From: Levilactobacillus angrenensis
Lineage (GTDB): Bacteria > Bacillota > Bacilli > Lactobacillales > Lactobacillaceae
Direction: 5' to 3'
Length of the DNA: 64,000 nt
Assembly (NCBI RefSeq): GCF_003946085.1
Contig: NZ_RHOB01000001.1
Location: 157,873 to 221,872 of the forward strand
Position numbers and translations under genes: made by a program. The stretch's first letter is position 1, and every line of letters starts with the position of its first letter. The notes under the pieces were generated by a model. That model was given only the letters and a program-made list of their open reading frames with translations. It ran no database searches and was not told where the DNA came from. Positions 24,504 to 31,536 of this stretch are shown piece by piece.

Positions 24504-24889
24504 ATGTCCAAACGCAGCTGGGTACTGACAATTGGACGAGTGGGCAATCTAGCAGCGATTTTTACGGCCTTGACGTTGGCCGGACCGTGGCGGCTACGCT
24601 TTACATACCTGGGCAGCTTCTTGCTGCTAGTTAACGCCAGTCTGATTTTTTGGACCACCACCGCCACGAGTTATGGCACGGTCGTCTCCGTTCCGGTAGT
24701 GAATTGGCCTACCTGATTATCCTAGATCTGATTTATCTATTCTGGGATGCCGGTTCCGCCGTCCATGGTGGGCTGGCCGTCTTGTGGCAGGTGACTAATG
24801 TTGTGAATTATCTGACGCTGGCCTTGGCTGGACTGATGGTCGGGCAATGGTTGATAGGAAGCTGGCACAGTTGCCGACATCCTCATTAA
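24504..24889 (+). pseudogene. Third small membrane protein, frameshifted at a T tract
   Basis: Starts MSKRSWVLTIGRVGN at 24504 with AGGGGAAG upstream and reads through to SLIF near 24650, then runs into a stop at 24714-24716. The other frame continues without interruption (DHHRHELWHGRLRSGS, then two more helices) to a stop at 24887-24889. The switch falls at a run of six T (24646-24651); one extra T, or slippage by -1, restores a protein of about 128 residues with four helices. It may be a pseudogene, a sequencing or assembly error, a phase-variable tract, or programmed frameshifting. The restored product is about the size of its two upstream neighbours. Confidence 0.7.
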
Positions 24890-24930
24890 AAAAATCGTGT
24901 GACCCATCGTGGCAGGTCACACGATTTTTT
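24889..24930. terminator. Bidirectional terminator
   Basis: Perfect 16-bp stem AAAAAATCGTGTGACC (24889-24904) / GGTCACACGATTTTTT (24915-24930), ending the small-membrane-protein operon. Confidence 0.92.
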
Positions 24931-25048
24931 AATGGGGTGGACAAAGTCCCTAGTTGCAAAATCAGTTCGTTTGGTTGGTCCCGGGAAATGAGTCATAGGT
25001 GGTTTTTAGGGTTATCGGTAAGCGCCTTGGTTCTTAAGTATCGTGCAA

Positions 25049-25089
25049 AAAACCCGTCATTCAGGCCGTGAGCCCCAATGACGGGTTTT
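25049..25089 (-). terminator. Terminator of the purine permease gene
   Basis: Perfect 13-bp stem AAAACCCGTCATT (25049-25061) / AATGACGGGTTTT (25077-25089), directly after the minus-strand stop. Confidence 0.88.
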
Positions 25090-25091
25090 GC

Positions 25092-26402
25092 TTAATCAGC
25101 GTTTAAAATCCATAGGAACAAGATGAAGACGACGGCTAATCCGTACATCATGGCGCCGACTTCCTTGCCGCGCTTGGCCGCGATCATGGTCAGCGGGTAG
25201 GTGATGAAGCCCAGAGCGATCCCGTCAGAGATGCTGTAAGTCAACGGCATACCTAAGACAATCAGGAAGGCCGGAGCGGCCACTTCGAATTTTTCCCAGT
25301 GAATGTTCTTCAGGGATTGGGCCATCAGCACACCCACGATAATCAGGGCTGGGGCGGTGACTTGGTTGGTCACGACTGCCAGCAGTGGGGAGAAGAAGGC
25401 CCCGAAGATGAAGAGAATCCCGGTGACGATGGCGGTGAAGCCCGTCCGTCCACCAACTGCGATTCCGGCAGAGGATTCGACGAAGGCCCCCATAGGCGAC
25501 GTCCCTAACAGGGAACCAACCACCATGGTGCTGGAGTCAGCCATCAAGGCTTTACCGATCCGGGGCAGCTTGTTGTTCTTGACCAGACCAGCTTGTTCGG
25601 CCAGGCCGACTAAAGTCCCGGTGGTGTCAAAGAAGGTGACCAGCAAGAAGGTCAAGACGACCACGACTAGCTGTAAGGAATTGATGCTCGACACGTGAGT
25701 CAGACCAACCATGAAGGTCGAACTGATGCTGGGGACGCCGGAAATCAATTGCTTAGGCATGGCGATCAGGCCCGTTGCCAGTCCCAAAATAGAGTTGGCG
25801 ACCATCCCGATGAAGATGGCCCCAGGAATACGCGCGCTCATCAGGACTAACGTGATAATTAAACCGAAAATCGTCAACCACGTGCTACCGACCTGCAGGG
25901 AACCCAGCGTCACGACCGTGGACTTGTCAGCGACGACCAAACCACCTTGGCTCAAACCGATAAAGGCAATGAATAACCCAATTCCGGCACTGATGGCCAT
26001 TTTCAAATCACGCGGAATGGCGTCGACCACTTTTTCCCGTAGCTTGAAAGCCGTCAATATCATGAACAGGATGGACGCCACGAAGACGCCAGCCAGCGCC
26101 GTTTCCCACGGCACCTTCATCCCGATGACCACGGAGTAAGCGAAGAAGGCGTTGATTCCCAGGCTGGCGGAGATGGCGATCGGGTAGTTGGCGAGAATCC
26201 CCATCAACATGCACCCGAAGGCTGAGGCAAAGGCCGTCGCGGTAAACACGGCGCCTTGGCTGATGCCGGAAGCCCCCAGCACCTGCGGGTTCACGAACAA
26301 GATGTAGGCCATGGAAACGAAGGTCGTTAGGCCGGCCAGCGTTTCTTTCTTGTAGTTCGTGCCCAGTTCCTCAAAATGAAAAAAGTCAGCGATTCTTTGC
26401 AT
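25092..26402 (-). CDS. NCS2-family purine (guanine/hypoxanthine/adenine) permease, AzgA/PbuG type
   Basis: A 436-residue transporter with about 12-14 helices. The N-terminus FHFEELGTNYKKETLAGLTT and the segments SLGINAFFAYSV, FFDTTGTLVGLAEQAG and SSAGIAVGGRTGFTA are the hallmark motifs of the AzgA branch of the NCS2 family, which imports purine bases with protons. It has its own promoter region containing a PurR-like dyad (26437-26463). Start ATG with AAAGGAG. No purine riboswitch core was found upstream. Confidence 0.93.
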   Translation of the reverse strand: MQRIADFFHFEELGTNYKKETLAGLTTFVSMAYILFVNPQVLGASGISQGAVFTATAFASAFGCMLMGILANYPIAISASLGINAFFAYSVVIGMKVPWETALAGVFVASILFMILTAFKLREKVVDAIPRDLKMAISAGIGLFIAFIGLSQGGLVVADKSTVVTLGSLQVGSTWLTIFGLIITLVLMSARIPGAIFIGMVANSILGLATGLIAMPKQLISGVPSISSTFMVGLTHVSSINSLQLVVVVLTFLLVTFFDTTGTLVGLAEQAGLVKNNKLPRIGKALMADSSTMVVGSLLGTSPMGAFVESSAGIAVGGRTGFTAIVTGILFIFGAFFSPLLAVVTNQVTAPALIIVGVLMAQSLKNIHWEKFEVAAPAFLIVLGMPLTYSISDGIALGFITYPLTMIAAKRGKEVGAMMYGLAVVFILFLWILNAD

Positions 26403-26433
26403 GAATGATTGCTCCTTTAGGCAAATTTATGTA

Positions 26434-26464
26434 AAATCCGAACGTTTATTGATATCGTTCGTGT
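26434..26464 (-). promoter_or_regulatory. Probable PurR operator (two inverted PurBoxes)
   Basis: AATCCGAACGTTT on the plus strand (around 26435-26447) matches the PurBox core CCGAAC with A/T flanks, and CGTTCGTGTTT (from 26456) is a second, inverted copy with one mismatch. The arms CGAACG / CGTTCG are 11 bases apart. It lies about 35-60 bases upstream of a purine permease, the expected target of PurR. Confidence 0.6.
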
Positions 26465-26571
26465 TTTTGTTCTTAATCAATCCTTATAGAGCTTATCACG
26501 TTCCTAAATAAAATGCAATCACGAATTATAATTTATTTTATAATCGGTTAGTTCGTAGACTGCTGGTATCC

Positions 26572-26602
26572 AAAAAAGAGTCTGGGGAAATTCCCCAGAC
26601 TC
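26572..26602 (-). terminator. Terminator of the aldo-keto reductase gene
   Basis: GAGTCTGGGGAA (26578-26589) / TTCCCCAGACTC (26591-26602) with six T on the minus strand. Confidence 0.85.
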
Positions 26603-26658
26603 GTGGATGGTATCTTTAAATGACTGAAACGTGCGCCCACAGGCAGTCGGTTCCGCGC

Positions 26659-27642
26659 TTAATCCGGATCGGCCAGGGACTTGCCGCTGGTGATAGTCTT
26701 GAAGCCGGAAAAGGCCGTGTCGATCGTTTGATATTCTGCATCGCTGAGCGTGACGTCTAAGGCTTGAGCGTTGGCCTCGACTTGGGCGGCGCGCTTGGCA
26801 CCAGGGATGACGACACTGACCAGTGGATCTTGCATGTACCAGGCCAAAACGGTTTGCGCGACCGTCGCTTGGTGTGCGTCGGCAATTGGCCGGATGGCGT
26901 CGATGGCCTTGAGGGCCTGGCTGTACCGCGGTTCTTGGAAATCGCTGATTTGACTGCGGATATCGTCGGCCGGGAAGCTCACGTCTTGATCGTATTTCCC
27001 AGTCAACAGGCCAGAAGCCAAGGGGAAGTATGGGACGAAACTGATTTGATGGTCCTTAAGGTACGGCATCAGGTCGGCCTCGTGGTCGCGGTGGAGCAGG
27101 CTAAATTCGTCTTCGACCACGTCCACGTAACCGTCGGCGTTGGCTTCTTTGACTTGGTCTAAGCTGAAGTTGGACAGGCCGATTGCACGGATCTTGCCTT
27201 GTTCGCGCAGGCGTTGTAGGGCGCCGACCGCTTCGGCCTTGGGCGTTTGTTTATCAGGGAAGTGGATGTAGTAGATATCCAGGTAGTCGGTGTTGAGGCG
27301 CTTTAGGCTGGCTTCCACTTGGGCGGTCAGAAATTTGGGGTCGTTGTTAATGACCTGTTCGCCGCTCGAGAAGTCTTGGGCCCCCTTGGTAGCGAGGGCA
27401 AAGCTGTGGCGGTCAAAGTCGTGCATGGCTTGACCAACCAGTTCTTCGGAATGGCCTAAGCCGTAAACGTAGGCGGTGTCCAGCAATTTGATACCGTTAT
27501 TCAGCCCCGCCTTGACCAAATTCAAACCGTCTTCATCTTTTAAATTGGGGAAGAGGTTATAGCCGCCGACCGCGTTGGTCCCCAGACCTAGTGGCGTAGC
27601 CTGCACATCAGTTTTACCAATCGTAACTTGTTTGTGTGTCAT
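26659..27642 (-). CDS. Aldo/keto reductase
   Basis: A 327-residue NADPH-dependent oxidoreductase with the (beta/alpha)8 barrel. Visible signatures: KLLDTAYVYGLGHSEELVG (catalytic Asp and Tyr), ALATKGAQ (catalytic Lys), YYIHFPDKQTP (the position of the catalytic His), and VSVVIPGAKRAAQVEANA near the C-terminus, the cofactor phosphate-binding region. Such enzymes reduce aldehydes, ketones or sugars; the substrate cannot be told. Start ATG with TAGGAGGG upstream on the minus strand. Monocistronic and divergent from the NAD(P)-binding protein gene. Confidence 0.92.
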   Translation of the reverse strand: MTHKQVTIGKTDVQATPLGLGTNAVGGYNLFPNLKDEDGLNLVKAGLNNGIKLLDTAYVYGLGHSEELVGQAMHDFDRHSFALATKGAQDFSSGEQVINNDPKFLTAQVEASLKRLNTDYLDIYYIHFPDKQTPKAEAVGALQRLREQGKIRAIGLSNFSLDQVKEANADGYVDVVEDEFSLLHRDHEADLMPYLKDHQISFVPYFPLASGLLTGKYDQDVSFPADDIRSQISDFQEPRYSQALKAIDAIRPIADAHQATVAQTVLAWYMQDPLVSVVIPGAKRAAQVEANAQALDVTLSDAEYQTIDTAFSGFKTITSGKSLADPD

Positions 27643-27791
27643 ACAATGACCCTCCTAATGAAGTTGTGAAACCGGATTCAAATACATTTCCTATTATAAC
27701 GGATTTCTCCAGGCGTGAAAAATAACTTGGCCCGGTGTTAGCCAGCGCCACTTTCTGGTACACTGGAAGGCAAGGAAAAGGAGCGGTGAAA

Positions 27792-28394
27792 ATGACAACT
27801 TACTTAATCGTGGGGGCGAATGCTCTCGGACAATCGGTCGCACAACAATTGGCAACGCAAGCGGACGCAACGGTGCGGCTCTTGAGTGCCCCCGATGTGG
27901 CAGTGGACCCAGCGTTGGCTCAGCAGGTTTCAGTGTTGACGGGTGATTTGACGAAAGAGGCCACGTACGGCCCCGCCTTGCAAGATCACCCCGTAGTTTT
28001 CTCGGCCCTGAGTGGGATGGACGTGGACTTGGCGTTTGAAGCGCTGTTCGATGCGCAATACCATCAGCGCTTGACGTTGACGCGGTTTGTCATGTTGAGT
28101 ACGGCAGGGGTCGATCAAGAGGTGACGGGCGACTTGAATTACCCCGGCATTAACGACATCAAGGAATACCTGAACCAACAGCGTTATGCGGCTAAATTGG
28201 TGGACGAGGCAGAGTTTCCGTACACGATCTTGCGGCCGGTGACGTTAAGTGACGATACCCAGCGCGAGCCACAGATCATCAAGGAAGGCACTGCCGTCCC
28301 TGCAGGAACTGTTCCACGTGAAACAGTCGCTCAGGTCGCCGTCCAGTTGATGACTGCTGGTGGCGCGGATTATCAATCCCTGGCGATTTGCTAA
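27792..28394 (+). CDS. NAD(P)-binding (atypical SDR, NmrA-like) protein
   Basis: A 200-residue Rossmann-fold protein. The dinucleotide loop is IVGANALGQSVAQQL at the N-terminus; further on are VLTGDLTKE, VFSALSGMD and the substrate-side stretch FVMLSTAGVDQE. This is the pattern of small NAD(P)-binding or NmrA/HSCARG-like proteins, which act as reductases or redox sensors. The ATG at 27792 has AAAGGAG upstream; the longer frame from 27735 has no RBS. A perfect-consensus parS site lies inside its 3' end (28310-28325), so DNA and protein constraints overlap there. Confidence 0.85.
   Translation: MTTYLIVGANALGQSVAQQLATQADATVRLLSAPDVAVDPALAQQVSVLTGDLTKEATYGPALQDHPVVFSALSGMDVDLAFEALFDAQYHQRLTLTRFVMLSTAGVDQEVTGDLNYPGINDIKEYLNQQRYAAKLVDEAEFPYTILRPVTLSDDTQREPQIIKEGTAVPAGTVPRETVAQVAVQLMTAGGADYQSLAIC
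28310..28325 (+). other. parS site 3 (perfect consensus, inside a gene)
   Basis: TGTTCCACGTGAAACA is an exact match to the Firmicute parS consensus TGTTNCACGTGAAACA. It falls inside the coding region of the NAD(P)-binding protein, as several Bacillus subtilis parS sites do inside genes. Confidence 0.9.
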
Positions 28395-28483
28395 TAGTAC
28401 TGCTTAAAGTTTGCCAAAACCTGGTAAATTCAGTCGTGGGTTCAGAGATTGTTTGTTAAAATAGAGATAGTGGGGTGAAAGCA

Positions 28484-28861
28484 GTGGCAATTAATATTGA
28501 TCAAGACCAATTAGAAGCGATTCGTGAGCGCATGGATGAGGCCAATCAACGCGCCCACTTCGTGATTTTTAAGTCCGTGGAACGGGCGACTGGTAAAGTC
28601 CTGCGCCTCATCACGGATATCGAAAGTTTCCGAACGATTCGCGAACAGCATCAAGACGATTCCGACATGATGATCGTCCAAGACATCGTACCGATCACGG
28701 CCACCTTGGCACGCTGGGCGGTCGCCGAAAATTTGGCGGCCCAGCAGCAAGGCGACAGTGCGACGGTCTTGGCCGATTTAGAGCACTACACCAATGCGGT
28801 GCTTCAAGAAAATCATCAAACAATCAATCCGCCAGAGGATGCGGACGATTCAGACGACTAA
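28484..28861 (+). CDS. Hypothetical cytosolic protein
   Basis: A 125-residue protein, MAINIDQDQLEAIRER..., predicted to be mostly helical with an acidic tail (PPEDADDSDD). GTG at 28475 and GTG at 28484 are both in frame; the latter has GGGGTGA five bases upstream. The segment IVQDIVPITATLARWAVAEN is hydrophobic enough for a buried helix but not a membrane anchor. I do not recognise the family. Single gene between the parS-containing gene and a polysaccharide deacetylase. Confidence 0.75.
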   Translation: MAINIDQDQLEAIRERMDEANQRAHFVIFKSVERATGKVLRLITDIESFRTIREQHQDDSDMMIVQDIVPITATLARWAVAENLAAQQQGDSATVLADLEHYTNAVLQENHQTINPPEDADDSDD

Positions 28862-29124
28862 CTCGGGTTGGTCGCCTTTTTGTTAGGCAACAAGATGACA
28901 GTGATTATCGACAGGTGATTTGACCAATTTTATCGGAAATAATTAATGATCAGCAGTGTTAAACAATTCGGCCTAAAGCGCAATGATGTCAGTAAATGTC
29001 GGTTACCAAACTAACCGGCTTATTTTTATGACAATTTCGCGTCAACGCCCAATTGCCCACGTAAAACTGGTAAGATAGAGGTAAGTATGGGGGAGAAGAA
29101 ATCTAATTTTGAGGAGGGTTCTCG

Positions 29125-30147
29125 TTGAAAAAATATTGGCAATTACTTTTGGGGACGGCTTTTGCTGCGTTGATGCTGGGCTGGGGATCCGCACCAGTTG
29201 TGGCCCCAGCGAAGGCAAAACCGACGATGAAAATGGTCACGTATGGGCAATTGACTAACAAAAATACCCATCGTTTGGCAGCCGTTCGTGAAGCGGCTCG
29301 TCAAGCTATTTTACAAACGACGAAAGCCAAGAGTCGCCGGGTACCAGCGGTCTATCAAGTGAAATTACCGACCCATATGTCTAAAAAAGCGGGGCTGGCT
29401 AAGAAGGGGCTACGGATGCCGCTACTGAAGAACAGTTTTAAGCTGTCCCACGTAACGGTGCCGTATAGTGCGTTGACGGGTAAGATCGCCAATCGTTACC
29501 TACCCAAGGCTGACCGGACCAAGAAGATCAACACCAAGAAAATGGTGGCTTTGACCTTTGACGATGGGCCGGATCCAACCTTAACGCCACGCCTGTTGAA
29601 GACGTTAAAGAAGGCCCACGTGCACGCCACGTTCTTTGAAGTCGGTCAAAGCGTTAAACGTTATCCGAAGATTGCCCGGGCCGTCTTGGCTGGTGGCAAT
29701 GAGTTAGCGAACCATTCTTGGAATCACCCGAACTTTGGGAGCATTGGGACCAAGAAGACGGCGCAACAAGTCTTGCGGACCAATCAGGCAATTTATCAAG
29801 CAACCAAGACCTTGCCGCAATACGTTCGGCCACCCTATGGCAGCATTACTGCCGCAGAAGGGCGTAAGCTGCAACAGCCGATCATTCGTTGGTCAGTGGA
29901 TTCTCGCGATTGGTCGTACTTAAATGCGAAAAAGGATATTGCGGAAGTAATGAAAGATACGCGTGGTGGCGACATCATCTTGATGCACGATGTTCACAAA
30001 CAATCGGTAGCCGCCGCACCCACGATCATCAAGCGGTTGAAAGCCAAGGGGTACAAATTGGTCACCGTCAGCGAATTGTTGAACAATCAAGCCTTGCCGG
30101 GGTTACAGTACTTCGGTGCGCATGATGCGCGAATCGCTGGTAAATAA
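29125..30147 (+). CDS. Secreted polysaccharide deacetylase (NodB domain, carbohydrate esterase 4)
   Basis: A 340-residue exported protein. Signal peptide to about residue 32, a basic Lys/Thr-rich linker region (about 33-140) that could hold to the wall, then a NodB domain: TFDDGPDP (Asp146, Asp147), HSWNHPN (metal ligands His197 and His201), RPPYG and LMHD (His288). All metal and catalytic residues are present, so it should be active as an N- or O-deacetylase on peptidoglycan or on the exopolysaccharide made by the 6.7-15.6 kb locus. TTG start with GAGGAGGG seven bases upstream. It ends at a hairpin shared with parS site 4. Confidence 0.93.
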   Translation: MKKYWQLLLGTAFAALMLGWGSAPVVAPAKAKPTMKMVTYGQLTNKNTHRLAAVREAARQAILQTTKAKSRRVPAVYQVKLPTHMSKKAGLAKKGLRMPLLKNSFKLSHVTVPYSALTGKIANRYLPKADRTKKINTKKMVALTFDDGPDPTLTPRLLKTLKKAHVHATFFEVGQSVKRYPKIARAVLAGGNELANHSWNHPNFGSIGTKKTAQQVLRTNQAIYQATKTLPQYVRPPYGSITAAEGRKLQQPIIRWSVDSRDWSYLNAKKDIAEVMKDTRGGDIILMHDVHKQSVAAAPTIIKRLKAKGYKLVTVSELLNNQALPGLQYFGAHDARIAGK

Positions 30148-30198
30148 AAAAACGATTAGTTTCACGTGGAACATTTCCCGTGAGACTAATCGTTTTTT
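30147..30198. terminator. Bidirectional terminator overlapping a parS site
   Basis: AAAAAACGATTAGTTTCACG (30147-30166) pairs over 20 bases (one wobble) with 30179-30198, giving T runs on both strands. It ends both the deacetylase gene and the convergent M20 peptidase gene. The left arm and loop contain parS site 4. Confidence 0.92.
30158..30173 (-). other. parS-like ParB binding site 4
   Basis: On the minus strand TGTTCCACGTGAAACT, 15 of 16 to consensus, with the central CACGTG intact. It lies inside the hairpin at 30147-30198, 1.8 kb from site 3. Confidence 0.8.
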
Positions 30199-30212
30199 CG
30201 TGTCAAGATAAG

Positions 30213-31355
30213 TTAGCCCAGTAACTGCTTAACCAATTGTTCATAGACGTGTTGAACGTGGTGGAACTCATCAAGGTCGACGGATTCGTTCAGGGAATGG
30301 GCGTCATACCATTTGCCCGCACCGTAAACGATGACGGGGAAGGCGTTGGCGGACTTGGTGAATTCGGAAGCGTCGGTGGCCCCATGGATCACTTGCAGGT
30401 CGATAGGGTGGCCGAACTCAGCGTCAGCGATAGCCTTAGTCGTTTTGACCAGCGGCGAATCTTGAGCGCTGATGATGGGTTTGAAACTGTAGTCCACGTG
30501 TAAGGTCAGATCCACGCCGTCTTCTTGGTTGAGGCGGTCGACGGTCTCGTTTAACCGCTGAATGACTGCGGCATTGTCGAATTCAGGAATCGGCCGGATG
30601 TTACCTTGAAGTTCGGCCTTGGCGGGGATGCTATTGACCTGTTCGCCGCCGTTGAAGACCGTCACGCTGTGGACCAGCGGCCCGAGTTCAGGGCTAACGG
30701 GGGCGTCGTCGAATTCGGTGGCTTCGGCGGTCACGTATTTGATCAAATTCGTAATCGCGTTGACGCCTTTTTCCGGCATGGAACTGTGGGCACCGACCCC
30801 GCGAGAATAGACGTGATAGTTCAGAGAGCCGTTGTGGGCGTAGACCAGATTGCCCCCAGTCGGTTCACCGATGACCATCCCAGTCAGATCGTCAGCGTAG
30901 CCTTGTTCGGTCAGCATCCGCGACCCCATGGCGCCATTTTCTTCGCCGACGGTCCCGATAAATCGCAGGCGGCCGTTGAGTTTGACCTGAGCGTCGGCCA
31001 GGTCGATAAAGGTGATCAGCATGCCAGCTAACCCACTCTTCATGTCCGCTGCGCCCCGACCGTAGAGGCTATTGTCGGCGATGTGAGCGCTAAACGGGTC
31101 GAATTGCCAATCGGCTAAATCACCGGTCGCAACGGTATCCAAATGACCAGCTAGAGCGAAGACCTGGTCGCTAGTGGGGTCGCCGATTTCGGCCACCACG
31201 TTGCTCCGGCCGGGGGCGTACGGAATCAGCTTGGCGGAAATGCCATGTTCTGCGAAGAGCTGCTGAATATAGGTCGCGACGGCTTCCTCGTTGCCATTGA
31301 CGGAATTAATGCTGACTAAGTCTTGTAAAATCTGTACTGCTGCACTGTCTTTCAT
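30213..31355 (-). CDS. M20 family metallopeptidase (ArgE/DapE deacylase type)
   Basis: A 380-residue cytosolic zinc hydrolase. Motifs of the family: AGHLDTVATGD (His and Asp metal ligands), YGRGAADMKSGLAGM, GTVGEENGAMGS (catalytic Glu pair), then the dimerisation domain and a closing ATDASEF region. It is of the ArgE/DapE type that removes acyl groups from amino acids or diaminopimelate intermediates, or acts as a dipeptidase. Because the organism seems to use lysine rather than DAP in its wall, a role in DAP synthesis cannot be assumed. An upstream in-frame TTG (31364) exists; the ATG at 31355 is preferred. Convergent with the deacetylase. Confidence 0.9.
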   Translation of the reverse strand: MKDSAAVQILQDLVSINSVNGNEEAVATYIQQLFAEHGISAKLIPYAPGRSNVVAEIGDPTSDQVFALAGHLDTVATGDLADWQFDPFSAHIADNSLYGRGAADMKSGLAGMLITFIDLADAQVKLNGRLRFIGTVGEENGAMGSRMLTEQGYADDLTGMVIGEPTGGNLVYAHNGSLNYHVYSRGVGAHSSMPEKGVNAITNLIKYVTAEATEFDDAPVSPELGPLVHSVTVFNGGEQVNSIPAKAELQGNIRPIPEFDNAAVIQRLNETVDRLNQEDGVDLTLHVDYSFKPIISAQDSPLVKTTKAIADAEFGHPIDLQVIHGATDASEFTKSANAFPVIVYGAGKWYDAHSLNESVDLDEFHHVQHVYEQLVKQLLG

Positions 31356-31536
31356 AAAGACCAACCCACTTTCTCACCATTTTTTAATATTATAATTCAG
31401 TGTAGCACGCTTTCAGAAAAATGGCCCGTAAAGTTGCGGAATATCACGAAATTTATGGCAAACATTTGTTCGCTTTCACTGGCAGATATGCTAGAATATA
31501 ATCAACGAAGACGAGAACGAAAATGGAGGTTGGCTG

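Noticed and set aside
26403..26577. Purine riboswitch before the NCS2 permease
   Set aside because: The conserved three-way junction sequences are not present; PurBoxes are the better explanation.
29889..30125. Alternative-frame ORFs inside the deacetylase and other long genes
   Set aside because: They are shadows of the real frames, with no RBS and unlikely composition.
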